Positions 24,357-38,561 are shown, counted from the stretch's first letter. The stretch: DNA of 63,274 nt from Didymodactylos carnosus (GCA_905250885.1 CAJNOQ010000209.1:1-63274), one strand, 5' to 3'. Notes: generated from the sequence alone by a model not told the origin. A program made the numbers and translations.

Positions 24357-27300
24357 TTAAATTTTACTGACAATATCTTCATTTTTTGAATTATTATTGT
24401 CATCCGAATTTGTTGGAATATTTGAAGATATCAATGTTGATGTGTCAACTTTATCAGTGTTATGTCCTGTTGATAGATCGCCATTTAAAGGATGAGAACG
24501 ATAGTCATTTCTTGTTTCAAATTGTGTTTTATGCGGACGTAGTGCTTCTTCCGGTAAACGACGAGACTCACGGTCACTGGAATTAAATTGCTGTGATGGT
24601 TGAGAAAATCGCTGTTGACCGGTACGACGATTATGATAGTCATCATGTCTCATATCATCTCTTAATCGTTCATTTCCACGATTATATGATGCACTTGATG
24701 GTGGACTCTGTGGCCGACGTCTATCGGAATTTCCACTAATGCTGGATGATGTATTCTCACCACGAAAACGACTACCACCGCTGCCGCCTGTAACAACAAA
24801 TACATTCGTATTAAAATATATCTTTGAACAATAGAGATAAAAGAGGAGGATAATGAATCGTAGCAAAATGTAACGCAGTCGTGATTAAACTTAAGCACAA
24901 ACAACAGAAATATATTTTCAGTGACTTCATCTATTTTGGACAATATTAAAGTGTACCTGGATTTCTTCCTCTCATTGTCTCATGTGCGCCGCCACGGCCA
25001 CCACGAAAATCACCTCGATGATACTGTCCTCGACCGCCACTATCTTGATGATCATAACCTCCTCTGTTTCCGCGTGTCATTCCACCACCGCGATTATAAA
25101 ACGGCCTTCTCGAGCCACGATGTCCTCGATACGATGAACGATCTTCTTCCTCTTTTTCTATTGAAATATTATCATCTTCCTGTTGAGCGGAACGAGGATT
25201 TCGATAGCGTCCAGATGGAGGAGTATTACTGATAGAATTTTCTAGTTCAGGTAAGTTGGGTGGAGTCGGCAAAAGAGCTCCACGTGCAAATGGGTGTTGC
25301 GGCTGTGGTGTAGATGGAGAATTAGGAGTCGGCAATATTGATTGCCCATCTTGCGTTCGTATAAGAATTGGTCCACCGCTACGTGCCGGATTTGCAATTA
25401 ATGGTTGCCCTCCCACAGTAGTGATAAATTGAGCTGTCGATGAAAAGCGTGATCCATTATGTGGTGGGTGTGGATGTTGGTGATGAAATACGGCTGGACG
25501 TTGCTGATGTTGAACGAGATTCATTTGAGAAATTCCCATCTGAGGTACTATATCCTTACTATTAAAATTCATATGTCCTCTTTGATTATCTATCACTGAT
25601 TGATCATGACTCGCAAGCGTAAACGTGGTCGTTGGTGGCTGCTGTGGCTCGTTATCGCTAGAAATCTGATTTGAATGTGGAGACTGAAGACTATTTGCAG
25701 ATGTTAGCGGGGTATTAGAGAGAAAGTCATTTGGGTCTTGTTTTGTTCGAATTAAAGGTAGCTGATGTCCGGCAATTGAAGTAGGTTGAAGCTGAATTAA
25801 TGTTGGACCTAAGAAGTAAAAAGGACCATGGTAAGTTAAACGTATAAAGTATAGCAATAAAATTAAATGTCAAAGATAACAAGCATGTGCACGATAGAAC
25901 AAGATACGATATATTTAGTAAACTAAAAGTACTCAATAGATGAGACAGAAATGCTAAACGAAAATTTCTAGACTTAAAAAAATGTATCATTGTGGAATTG
26001 AGAGTCGTATATAAATTGTGAAGCAGAAAACTGTCATATACCTAAGTAAAGATATTATAAAAGTGGCACACAAGTGAAATCTGTACTACATTATCCAGTT
26101 AGCTAAAGTGCAATCAACGCAAAAATGTTGGATCATTTATAGATCTATATCTAAAGTACCATGAAGAGAACGTAGTATATACAGTAAAAATAACACCATG
26201 CAGTGAAACTGAATGAATAATGAAGATCAAAGGATCATATCAGAAGTACTCTAATATGACTAGCAATTAATTAATAAATGCTTTTACCAAGTGATTCCTC
26301 TCTGTTTTGAAAATGATGATAATGATTTGTAGCTGTGTTTGTATGAGCATTAGAAGTAAGAGCAGTAATAACAGGCACACCGACTGGTGAATGTGAAGTA
26401 CCAGTCCCAATATTTAATAATTGTAAACCGGCGCCTGAGACATACAAAAAAAATATAATAATACAGTTGGTGCGTTTAAAGCTATTTATTGTAGCGATGT
26501 ATACACGTATAAAGCGACATACAGTTTTTATAGCACTATTGTAAACACACATACAACCACAGACAGAAAACAAATTTTCCTCTTAGAGAAATCGTTATTA
26601 AAGATTTTTACTTACTACCGACAGAGATAGTTTGAGTGTTCATTTCCTAAAATGAAAATCGATAAATTAGACATATTCTAATCGATTATTAGGTTGAAAA
26701 AACGTACTTTAATATCAGCAGCACTGTGATGTAATGGTAAACCTTGTTGAGAAACCATGTGACCGTACGGAACTTGACGAATAATTTGTCCATTGGGTAA
26801 TACTGTTCCTGAAGAAAACATTTAGTTTTAAAAAATAGGAAAGAGAGAATAATGAGGACTACAGCAATATACCGGATATTCGTTGCACAAGTTGTAATTG
26901 TTGAAGTTGTGGATGACCTGAGGCCGATTGCACGTGAATAAGCTGTGGTAACATTTGTACAGGAACGCCAGCTTGAAAACTGGACTGCGACATTAGAGGA
27001 ATTTCTTGCTGTTGAAACTGTCCTGGAAGACTAGTACGAACAAGACCTCCTGTCGATGAGGCTTGTAGTAAAGATACATGTTGATGAGATAATTGACCGT
27101 TCGACGTTATTTGGATTTCACCAGATAGATCTTGCTGTCGTTGCTGCGAACGTCCTCCTGGCGTATCAAAACGTGTAGTTTGAATGAGAACACTCGGCGA
27201 TGTCGATTGAGCAACTAGCATTTGATCGGAAAACGAAGCAGGTGGAGGCGGCAAAAGTCCAGATTGAGATGTCTTCAATACAATCTTATTGTCCGATGCT

Positions 27301-30091
27301 GCTGATGATACTGATGGCGCTAAATAGCCAAAACAACAAAATATAAGATCGATAAGGATCAGATTTAAAAATTTTTTACATTTTAAAAATGGTGGAATCG
27401 ATTCATCATCAATAGCACCACCCTCAGCTAAACTCTTTAAACTCATTGTACTAATAACATCTTTTAATTCACTATATGGTATATAAGTACAACCATGTTC
27501 AACATCCCAATAATCTTTAAAACGATCTTTGACACCTTTGTTCGTCGCCCATGCGACCTAAAACAAGAGAAATTGAAACTTTACTGTTGTTATAAATGTG
27601 ATTCCAAGAAGTACATACTTTAATCGAGTTTCCTTGAAATTTAAAATCTTTCATTTTTTCTAAACATCTAGCCGCATCTTGTCTTTCTTTAAAACATACA
27701 AACGCACAACCACGCGGTGGTATATTCTAAAAACATGAACCATATTGTCTCTTACACAAAACTATTAACAGTGTAAATTCCTTCTTACATTGATATCATT
27801 TATTTCACCGTGTGGTTCAAGTGTTTCACGTAAATCCGATTCTGAAACCATTTTTGGTAAATGTCCTAACCATAATGTTCTGGAACTAACTTCAAATAAA
27901 AAGGTTGCGTTGAAAATACTATCGTCATAGTACCAGAAAATATACATACCAACAAGATGATCTTCTTTCAGCGGCGGCAAACCTTTTCGACGACGTTCTT
28001 TCCGTTCAGTTTCTTTTAAACGAGATGCAGCAGCATCCCGTCTATTGATAGAGCTAGAACAAACATGCAAGAAGAATAAAGATTTGCTGATAAGAAAATA
28101 ATAATATTTTTTTCAAGATTTACCCAGATGACGAGCGTTGACGTTTACGATCTCTTGAATCGGATCTCGACCGTGACCGTCTATTTCCGCGAGAATAATG
28201 GCTGTCATTTGCGCCAAATGGTTGTGGGGATTCTTCAAAGCTATCAGCATCCATGTCTTCTGGTCTTAGATCAACGTCATTAGGCTATGGAGAAAAAAGT
28301 TTTTTTATTCAACAGATTATAATAATCAAGTCTTTGTTACTTCATGTGGTAGTTGTTGATATGATGTTGGATAATTATACTCATGTTGTTGTTGTTCAGT
28401 AGATGACGGAAGAGTTTGCTGTGCATTCGGATAATAGACAGGAGGAGGTCGATTCGGATCAAATGATATTGGAAATGAAGTCTAAGTCAGAAATAGTGAA
28501 ACTAATAGTCTAGATCAATATTTCCCAGCTTACATTGAGCCCAGAAAACGATGAAGGATTGTTATTGTACAAGAGAGGTGGCTAAAAAATGAAAGGGCAT
28601 CAATAAAATGCAATATTGTTGAGAATTACATTCTACGGACTTGTAAATATCTCTGGTCGGAACCAGATGGTGCAAAATAAATTTGATTTGATGTTAAGTG
28701 CGTGGTCGGAGTCTTTCCAAAACTAAAATAAAGATGTTTTCTAAATGAGATAAATTATACTGTTTTAAGATCTTCAACATACGAAGCTGGTGGCGGCTGA
28801 GACACTTGTCGACCAGTTGTTTTTCCAGCTAATGATAGTTCATCATCTTCATCAGAACCATAATCAAAATCGTCCAATACACTCTAAAATCAAAAAACTA
28901 TTCACAGATTTGTTAGAATATATAAATAAATCAAACATACGCCAACAATTGAAGGCATTGTTTCTGAATTTGTTGTAACAGTGGCTGAAACTATTGGCGT
29001 ATTATTATTATAATTGTCACTATCATCTGATTTCTTTTGGGATCCTAATAACTGATTTGTTATTTGTTGTATTTCCGTCAATATCGATGTTGTATCTGTG
29101 TCGCCTGTAGCTTGAGCACGCATTAATGTTTCATGTAATTTTTGAAAACGCCCCAACTGACGATTTGATGATATGGATGAATCAAATAGAGTTTTCTACG
29201 TGATAAACAGAAAAATATATTGTTTTATGATTATATAAATATTAACAACAACATACGTACATCATTCTTCTTTTCATCGAATAGTATTAATGAATCAGCT
29301 ACAAATGAATACATATGTTTTATCATATTAACAGAAAAAAGTAGAAAGTTTACATTTTAAATCAGTAATAACGCCATTATTGTGAATTTCAAATAATTGT
29401 CTTAATATATCAGGAGCAAATATACTATTCTTTTGCCATAAATTCAATACACGTGTAATTTTGTTCTAAAAGCAAACATCAAATTATGTGTTCATTTGAA
29501 AAGATACATCATATAACTGCTTGCAGCTGTCATATATGTTAAGACTGTTTAAACATTTATCATGAGCAACCAACGGGATTAGAGCTTTCACTTCAGTTTG
29601 ATTCGATATTATTAAATCTAAATTTCTTACTTTTTCTTCTGGTGGACATTTATGAATATTTTGTACTGTTGTAACAATATTTTTAGCAAATCGAGTTCCA
29701 TAAATATCTTTTTCCAATCCATATTGATGTCTGGATTGTCTAATAACCGAATCAATTACATATAATCCAGGAATTTTGTATTCTGGTTTACACTAAATAG
29801 ATAGTAATATCTTAGTTTGTTAGTTCTCATAATTTGCTTTTATTGAACATACTTTTGCAATAAACTTCTCAATATTCATCACAACATGTTTATAAAACTT
29901 AATACTTTTAATTGCTGCTTTTGTTATTGACATCATCTTGGCTTTTGATATTGGTGATTTTGTTTCGAGCATACTTTGTAGCTAAAATTGAAATACAAAA
30001 TGTAGTACTCATACACGTTAGAAAGATGCCAAATAAACTTGAATACCTCCTTCACAAATTCTTTAACAACTTCCTCTTGACTTCCACTCAT
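24357..30091 (-). CDS. SCAF4/SCAF8-like CTD-interacting RNA-binding protein
   Basis: SCAF4 and SCAF8 bind the phosphorylated RNA polymerase II tail and control transcript termination. Exons: 30047-30091, 29853-29981, 29631-29792, 29354-29465, 29261-29298, 28941-29195, 28783-28883, 28641-28722, 28534-28581, 28341-28481, 28124-28284, 27950-28053, 27789-27889, 27619-27726, 27380-27557, 26873-27319, 26708-26808, 26616-26646, 26288-26434, 24957-25808, 24357-24787. Total 3774 nt, 1257 aa, all phases consistent. The N-terminal CID (about 1-150) shows YKIPGLYVIDSVIRQSR and KITRVLNLWQK. A short RS-rich stretch (SRGNRRSRSRSDSRDRKRQR) precedes an RRM at about 462-535 (TLWLGHLPKM ... IPPRGCAFVCF). The SCAF-specific block after the RRM (AWATNKGVKDRFKDYWDVEH, TYIPYSELK, EGGAIDDESIPP) follows. 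The C-terminal half is Gln/Pro-rich, with an RGG-rich box near residues 1070-1130. Size matches vertebrate SCAF8. One donor (GTCCGT after exon 8) is non-canonical and was chosen on phase. Confidence 0.95.
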
Positions 30092-31841
30092 TTTGTTTGT
30101 TGACTTGTTTTATTATCGTTGATCAAACCACATACAAATTCATTTTCTTCAAAATCAATAAAATAAACACAATTATTTTCTTCTTGATGAAACTATGTGA
30201 GAAATCTGAAACAAAAGAGAAATTCATCACGATAATAGTTGATAAAAATGAAAAACACAAAAAATGAGTTCATCTATGACCCATGTGTTATAAAAGGTAT
30301 AGAAGTTCTCGCCCAATGATTAATCAAATATCAAACAAAGTGGCAGGAACTAGCCTAGAAAATGACTCATAGATGAAAAGAACTCTAGAACGTTATTTAT
30401 CATTTATAAATCAACGCAAATAGATTACCTTGACATAACCGACAGTGTTACATTAATGTGTGTGTGTGTGTGTGTGTGTGTGTGCTATGCTTCGTATGAA
30501 AGAAAGAAAACTTGTATTTCTTCATTCAGAGTTGTCAAATATAATTTTTAATTACAAAATTTGAACTGTTACGCAAATTCAGCCAACTCTTTTAAGACTC
30601 TCAATTATGAACAAGAAATATTCGATTCATTTTAAAAGAAGTTTTATTTATGAAATATGGTTGTTATTATCATTAATTAGCGTTTATACAAATATATCAG
30701 GTCAGATCAATAGCAAGAACAAAGTGAAATCTCAACATTAACATCATGGTAGTTTGATCTTTCGACTAATTTTATTGTACATATTAGTTGTCAAATCTAT
30801 AATGATAAAAAAATAGTCTAATATTAATGAAATATAAAGATTTTGTTTAAATAAAACAAATGTTTTGCATATTAAGTTAAAAAACTGTAGATATAAACAA
30901 AAGTTACAATAATAATAAAGAAACGCTAGGCTTTTTTCCTAGATATTTATTAAATAAATGAACGCTATTTTCAGAGATCAGCTTTAACGCATGACACATC
31001 TAAGAAATTTTCACTCGAAACAGAAACAATAAGATTAACTCGAATAAAACAGTTTATACGTTCAAATAAACTATTAGAGTGACCGACGAAGAGAACAAGC
31101 GATGAAGAAGAAAGTGTTTTTACTCTGTCAGATGTCTCATTTGTATATAAGAAACAATTAGACGAAAAAAATGCTTGATAAATCGCGTCTCAGTCACTCT
31201 AGAAATGTGCAGAGAATATACTATACTCAGAATCATCTATCCTATTTATTTTGACTACAAGAAGTTTCTAGAAGAGAAATAATAAGCCGATATACTGAAA
31301 GTTTGAATAAAATCGTATCGTATGTCTTGTGGAACTATTACAACATTTGGAGGTTTCATGTTTTTGCCTATGTACATATTTTGGTTCAAATTTGTAAACA
31401 CTGTATTTTAATGAGCATACAAAATACTTCTGAACTATATAGTGCTTAAGTGGGAGAAGTGTTTCTTGAGAGAACAATCCTGATTTGACTCCCGATTTAG
31501 AGTACAGACAAAGAAAAAGAAAATTTGTAAAAAATTGATTTTGTGGTTTTTGATGGTTCAACTTTATAACAGATTTATTAAATCATGGGAGATTTTTCAA
31601 TGTTGTCATAGTTCCATGACATGGTATTTTATTCAAGCTCTCAAAATATCTGCTTATCATTCTTAAAACTTAAAAACTAGCAAACAATCAAATCATCATT
31701 TGAATAAAATATTTTGAAACAGATGTTTTCAAGTCAAATTTGAATCTGTATTTAGCAAAAATATCTCGTTAGAAATCTTTCTTAAAGTAAGCTCACATTT
31801 GAAAAAGTATTTTACGCTCTATTCAAGTATCTCATTAAGAA
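30092..31841. other. Upstream spacer of the SCAF gene
   Basis: No gene seen. It includes a (TG)n microsatellite at 30457-30484. The 5' part is the presumed promoter of the SCAF4/8 homologue. Confidence 0.45.
30457..30484. repeat. (TG)n microsatellite
   Basis: A pure TG dinucleotide repeat of about 14 units, 0.4 kb upstream of the SCAF start codon. Confidence 0.95.
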
Positions 31842-32312
31842 TATGCAGGTTTTCTTCGAATTAGAGAAACTTTGGAGTATAATAATGATCTAACGGCCAA
31901 GAAAAAAAAAGAAGTGCTTCCTTTTGTGATTCTTCGTCGATTTTTGTCGGCAGTTTTTCCTTATCTTAAATACATTGCAAAAGAATTGTAATAAATAATT
32001 ATCCATTCAAAATTCATTGAGCTTGTAATCGTCTAGATGCACTTAAACTAGTGATTTAAATATATGCACTTTTTAAAAATGCATTTCTCTACAGTTATTT
32101 AAATCATTAGTTTAAGTGCATTTAGATGATTACAAGCTCAATTAATTTTGAATGGATAATTATTTATTACAATTCTTTTGCAATGTATTTAAGACAAGGA
32201 AAAACTGCCAAAAAAGATCGACGAAGACTCACGAAAGGAAGCACTTTTTTTTCTTGGCCGTTAGATCATTATTATACTCCAAAGTTTCTCTAATTCGAAG
32301 AAAAATTGCATA
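31842..32312. repeat. 471-bp foldback element with >200-bp arms
   Basis: Arms of more than 200 bp, about 31842-32060 and 32095-32312, are near-perfect reverse complements (for example aaactttggagtataataat against attattatactccaaagttt) around a short AT-rich centre. TA dinucleotides are present at both outer ends. No ORF. Probably a non-autonomous palindromic DNA element. Confidence 0.85.
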
Positions 32313-35300
32313 AACAAAAAAAAGTCTAAGGTCGTAGCAACGGCATCTCTTGGCCGTCATATCATAAGAAAAGGCTCAACTCGGTCACGATTTAGATGTT
32401 GACTTAAGTTTGTGCTTTACTAAATAAGCTTAAAAATATTGATGGAACGACTCCTTGATTATGATATGCTAAACAAAAAAAACTAAACGACAGAATAGAT
32501 CTGCTATACAGAAGAGAACAAAATGAAAACTATCTACTATACGCACTGAATGTATCCATTGTCATCTAAAAGTCTAGTAGCTGGAGAATTTAATCTTCCG
32601 TAGTAATGTAAGAAAAATGGTCAAACGGCGCTACTCGCAACACTGTAAAACGCTAGTAAAGGGGAAAAAAAGCTGAGTGTTCGAGAAAAAAATGCACCGC
32701 AAACAACTGAAATGCGTCTTTCTAACAAAAAGAAAAATATATGGTTTTTTAATTGTATACATGCGATTTCTCGCTATTTTAAAAAGTTTCCATTGTATTT
32801 GATAGAGTAGCACTAAGTATCACAACTAAGGGAGTTCCTCTTCAAGTAACATACAAATAAAAAAATGAAAAAAAACACTAATGTCAAATAAAAAATACGA
32901 CCAAATATCCCATATAATTAATTGTTGTTAATGATCATAATACGATGATGTTGATGTGGATGCAATTATTAGAGAAAATATTTTCTCTGATGTAAATGCT
33001 ATTCCTATATATCTCTAATCAGTTTGATTGAATAACGTAATCGACATTCTTGTTTGTTTTCGCCGTTTTTTTTTTAATATTGTATGTGAAGTTTATTTGT
33101 AGTCTAAATGAAGGTCAAGTTGTTTTTGCTATTGATCTGATGTTTAAGTTATTGTGTTCTTATAGCTTATATTTTTTGTTCATGATGCGAAAATCTTTTT
33201 ATATATGCTAGCTAAGTATGTTATTTTAAATTATAAATTTTGTATAATAAAAGCAATTCTATCGTTCAGATGTACGCTTCATTACAGAGAGAGTATACGC
33301 AGCAAGATTGACTAAAATGTGATTGAAAATGGCTACTTTTACTGGGAACAACCCTGCTTCCATATTATTTAATAGCAGAAACATTAATTAATACAAACCT
33401 GTTCAATATATTCAACTGAGAGAAGTATGTTAGTAAAGATCGAAAAGGAGATTTAGCTTATTATAAAATAACAATTGATAACGGATATAACAAGCGCGAT
33501 AAATCACACTTTATATCGTATTATCTATTTGCTGTATAGAAATATTAAAGGGCAGCAAAAAAATACTATTACATCATTGAACATAAGATACAAATACATG
33601 CCTTTATTATTCTTGGAGACAGAAATTCTGTCTCTCAAACTATGGATAACAGTAAGAGGAAAAGGAAGCGACTAAAAACGGAAAAACCCACATCCAAAAG
33701 TGAAGAAAACAATCCTCGAGGATAATACATGAGAAAGTGTCGCATCGGTTAGTAATGATAATTTTGACTTTTATTTCCAGTTACTTATTTTGCGATGTAT
33801 TTCCTTAGTTCATTAGGAATAATAATTTTTCTTTTTCCAAAGACAGTGTTAGTTTTTGCATGATTGTATCTAATGGAGTCCTGCAGTTATAATATATCGC
33901 TGCTATATCGTTATTCTCTTAAATTTTAACAGAAATTGGCTCTGCTTAGATCACAGAATAAATATGGATAGTTTCAAGTTTAATAAAAATATTAGTTATA
34001 GTAATTCGTGTGAAGAAGACTAATAAATGTTTAATGTACCCAAAATTTCGTACAATACTACCAAAAAGAACCCTTTTGATGACGGATGAATAGAAAAATG
34101 TAAATCCCTTAGAAAATATCCTTAGTTTAATAGAATTATTAGCAATCAGTTATTCTATAAATCGCTAATCTGTCATTTCCTGGATAAAACGTGAGAAGAG
34201 ATTATAAAAAACTTTCTTACCATTTTTTTTCTTCTTGGTCACATAAAATATTTTTTGTTCGTTTGTCTTTTGATTTCATAAAGTTGAGCTGAAAATATAC
34301 GAAAAAAATTGTCCATTAGCTGACGTCAGGAAACCAGCTCAAGAGAGTAAAGGAAATGTTTATTGTAGAAATGCTAGTCGAAGTATTTTCATAAACAAAA
34401 TAGACAAGAGTGGGATTTATGCTTAAGCTACAAAGAAATGTTCATCATGAGGAGAGATTTTAGCAAAAAAAACAATAATCACAAAAAAAAAGCAAATATT
34501 TACCATTTTCTATAAGTGAAATAAATATTATCATCCATAATCACAGTCATGAATAATGTTGTATGCTCCATACTGCCAAACGACCACTTTATCTAGTCGT
34601 AAATGTCGAGGAAAGGAAGAGATCCTGTTCCAATAGTTGTAAAAAAACATTTTCAAGCTTTGAAAGCCTGAACATCGATGTTTTGACTATTGAAACACAA
34701 CGTAAACATTGAATTTTAACTTTTGTAGACAAATTTTTCGCTTCTCCTCACATCGGATCTTTGATACGTTTGTATCATTCCAGTCATAATTATTCTTTGC
34801 CCCAATTTCAATTTTGTTGCGAACCATGATTGATCTAGAAATAATCGTCATAAGACATCTAGTACATTTAACATACTAATGTTGAAAAAAACTATTGGGT
34901 CAAGATTTCATTTTTGAATCACAAAAATGAATTACAAGCTTCTATTGAAGAGCTGTTTTGTTGGATAAAAAATTTTCCTCAGACAAAAGCTTAGTAACTT
35001 CAATTCTTGATTTTCTCTTCACAATGCAATTTGAACTTTCTCATTTTCTTCTTCCTTCTTACAATAAATAGAGATTAAGTAACTTGGGACATTTAGTTAG
35101 AGATGGGTATCACAATTATGTGTTCATCTCAAAGATCGAAATTTTGAAAGAAAAGATAGGTTTACTCTGCCTACGATTTTGAAGATGCATAATGTTAGTG
35201 TTTTAAACTACGTCTACTTCTTAAAGAGGCTCTCTGAAATTGATTTAATCACTTTATTGTTTATTTTGCGACTTTATATTGTTTCTAAACAAACATTGTT

Positions 35301-35560
35301 CACCCCACACCATGGCACATGAATGAGCTAGACTAAGTCTAAATTTTCAGGGAAGCAGTTGAGTAGATGTTAAAACAGAGTGAATAAGTAATCTAGGTCT
35401 TCCTCGCTCTCTCATGAGATCGGACAAAATGGGATTCCATTAAAACGCTGTGAAAGACTCCTCACAAAATCATTAATTTAAAAGGACAAGATGATTGTGT
35501 GCAGACATTTTTATTTAAAAATAAAATTCTGATTAGTTCTAACGTGCGTATTTTTTTTAT
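32313..35560. other. Intergenic spacer, no gene seen
   Basis: AT-rich sequence with only short open frames. I see no domain, repeat array or RNA gene in it. Confidence 0.4.
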
Positions 35561-35937
35561 TTATTTATTTAAAAGAGATAGAATACAACTGCCAATGTGA
35601 CAGACGAGAACTGCATGGAAGATGTCGTTCGTACTCGTTGAATTTGATGTAGAACGAAAGGATGCGGATCAGAGACCGAATCGGGTCAAATGAGTTTGAC
35701 CCAAACCCGACCCGACACGACTGTTTTCTGACCCAACTCGAACTCGATCCTAAATTTTTTTCCCTGACCCGAATGAATACCGAAAAAATTTTGGGCAGGT
35801 CTGTTGACAGTTCCGCAAGGAACAATTGACACCCAATCGAATTGGCAGTAAGAAGTTATTGACAGTCCAAAATGCACTTACACACTGCATAAATGTGCTA
35901 TTTAAAAAGTTCATCATCTCCACGTAGGATTGAAGTA

Positions 35938-36040
35938 CTGTCAGTAGCTTCTTGCTGCCAGGCTTTGAACTGTCAGTAGCTCTTTGCTTCTAGTCTCGGG
36001 ACTGTCAATAACTCCTTGCTGTCACCCCAGGACTGTCAAT
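35938..36040. repeat. Three-copy ~31-bp tandem repeat
   Basis: Units starting actgtcagtagctnnttgct recur at about 35938, 35970 and 36001, and a fourth partial unit starts near 36031. Related copies in the opposite orientation occur at about 35800-35870. The unit is imperfectly conserved and non-coding. Confidence 0.6.
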
Positions 36041-36307
36041 TCGCATTCCGAAAAATTTTTTCGCACGCAGGAAAAAGAATGTAACTTTAGATTTTTTCGC
36101 AAAAAAACGCATGAAAAATTAAAAATTATATCAAAAAACAGTGCGTTTACATTCACTTTTTTCAGACTGTTTTTTTACCGTGAGCGAACCGTTCACAAAC
36201 AAGCTTTATTTTTGACTACTCTCCTTAAAAGTAGTGTTTTGTAATTATTTTAGTTTTTTTGTTGCCATTTCTAGACCAATTCCAAGACCAATGCACCATC
36301 CTTACGA

Positions 36308-36854
36308 GCGAACGCTTCTAACTGTCAAATCGCTTTCGGGCCAAAACCTAGTGGACTGTAGGTAGTCAACCATGCTGATTCCGAATACCAACATGAGACG
36401 GGCTGCTAGGCCTCCAGAGACTGGTTTTCTAGAAAACTTTCCAGAAACTCCGAAACTTTTCTTAATAAGTCATATTTGTAGCACACGACTACCCCAGCTC
36501 TACATGACCTTTCTTTGCAAAGTTATAGAATTTACAAGGAAAGCCCTAAATTCATTTTTCCTTTTTCTTTCGATATCTCTGAGCTGAAAATGAATATTTT
36601 CTTGTAAATTCTATAACTTTGCAAAGAAAGATTGTGTAGAGCTGGGGGATGTCTCATTTTGATCAGAATTTCGCGTGCTACAGACATGAGTTATTAAGAA
36701 AAGATTCGGAGTTTCTGGAAAACTAGTTTTCTAGAAAACCAGTCTCTGGAGGCCTAGCAATCAGTCTCATGTTGATATTCGGAATCAGCATGGTCGACTA
36801 CCTATAGTCCACTACGTTTCGGCTCAAAAGCGATTTGGCAGCTGGAAACGTTCC
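36308..36854. repeat. Foldback element with ~260-bp arms
   Basis: The left arm (36308-about 36560) and right arm (about 36600-36854) are imperfect reverse complements, including aggcctccagagactggttt and its complement. The spacer between the arms is short. It carries no ORF. The hAT-like MITE starts 20 bp beyond its right end. Confidence 0.8.
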
Positions 36855-36874
36855 CTCATTAGTATGAAGCCCAG

Positions 36875-37297
36875 TAGAGATGTGCAACCCGACCCGTACC
36901 CGACCCGACCCGAAGGTTGGGTACGGGTACGAAGTTGTCGGGTGCCGGTAGGGTACGGGTAGAGCAGTTACGGGTACGGGTTCTATTTTTTTTAACTTAC
37001 CCGAAAACCGGAAGGTTCGAGTGGAAAACTCTCAAAATTTTAGTGAAAAAATACAGGAATCCAGCTAACATACATTAAGGTTTAAAAAAGAATTACTTGA
37101 GAACGTAATGATAATTTGACATGTTCAGCCGAAAAACAAAAGTTTTTAGCTGGAAAACAAAAAGGAGAAATCTTTTAGGTATAAGTCGATTACGAGTCGG
37201 GTACGGGTACAAAGTTGTCGGGTCGGGTCGGGTACGGGTAGAAAAAAAATTTTCGGGCCGGGTACGGGTACGAAAATGGTACCCGTGCACATCTCTA
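36875..37297. mobile_element. hAT-like MITE with 12-bp TIRs and 8-bp TSD
   Basis: The ends tagagatgtgca and tgcacatctcta are perfect 12-bp inverted repeats, and the 8-bp sequence aagcccag flanks both sides (36867-36874 and 37298-37305). This is the diagnostic hAT pattern. Inside, both subterminal regions are built from short G-rich units such as gggtcgggtacgggta on one strand and acccgacccg on the other, which may act as transposase binding sites. No transposase ORF remains, so it is non-autonomous. Perfect ends and duplication suggest a fairly recent insertion. Confidence 0.9.
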
Positions 37298-38561
37298 AAG
37301 CCCAGTAAGGACCGCTTCCACTAATCAAGTTTGGTTAACTTGTATATATAGAAAGAAGGGAAAACTTCTAAAAACAATTAGTGTTTTGTACATATATACT
37401 ACTGATGATAATAAAATAAAAGAGGTGAATAACTTGTCGACAAAACTGTCTGAAAACGGAGGTCGTTAACGGTATACCATATGGACTCCACTCAATCGCT
37501 CCAGAAAACTGTTCGTTCTTAAACCGTTAATTGACGTTTTTTTCGGTGGACGAGTATGTTTCAGATGGATTTACTTAGCAGCGCATGAGTCCAGTTATTG
37601 CCTTGTAGAATTTATAATAGAACTTCTACAGGATTATTTCTCATGTAAATTTGGATTCTTAGGAAAAATCAGTTGATCTCTGAATATTTTTCGCAAAATG
37701 CCACTCCTGCTGTTTTATCTTAAGCCATTGGCAACTGTCTGTGTTTACACTGCGTGGTTTCATCGTCGAGCTATGAGATGACATGAGTTTTTCATACATG
37801 CAGCTATATTCTCAACCATTTTTTCTCTAAAAAAAACTAATTAGTTAATGATTGAGAGCCATTACGATTATGTTTTCAGTGTCCCTTATAGAAAACCTGT
37901 TTAGATCAATTATTTGTTAAATTAGCATATTCTATTAAGATAAAATATTAGTCGTTCCTTTCTACGATTGTCGATAAAGACAATCACTAGAGATTATAAT
38001 TAGATAAAACCGTATATTTCTATTCTACTATAAAAAGGCTTTTACTTATATTGTTTAAAACTGAATTTGATATAAGAATGAAATTCATAAAAGTATAATT
38101 TCAATAAAAATAATACAGCAATCTGATGTTGATGAAATAAACGAATTCGTTCTTATAACATGTGTACTGATACAGTATGAATCGTGAATTTAATTAAAAG
38201 AACTCTAATTTAATTAGAGAACCAAGTATTCTTATTAGAAATGTCCATGAGAAAATAATCGAGACTGTGTGCTTTACATGAAAAATTAAATTTTATATAA
38301 AATTCTTGAAGTAAAGCATTACGAAAGTTGAATGTATCTTTTAAGAATTCATGTATCCTTTTTAAACCAACTTTGAACCAGATGTGAATATTACTAGATT
38401 TTTGATCGTTAAGAATGTTTATAACTTACAAAATATGCAATTCATGTTTAATAGAAGAGAGAATAGAAAGATTCGTTTCCGACTGAGATATTGGAATTTT
38501 ACGAAGATCTTGTAGAAAATTATTGAAATTATTTTGTATGCAAATAATTTATTTTGTTTTT
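37298..38561. other. Spacer, no gene seen
   Basis: AT-rich sequence between the MITE and the 3' end of the next gene. No open frame or repeat worth naming. Confidence 0.4.

Noticed and set aside
35640..35800. Second region rich in gacccgaccc motifs with an end like gggcaggtctg
   Set aside because: It resembles a hAT-type element end, but no matching second end or target duplication could be found.
36875..37297. Telomere-like G-rich repeats (gggtacgggta)
   Set aside because: They lie inside a MITE with TIRs and TSD and are interspersed with other sequence, so this is not a telomeric tract.
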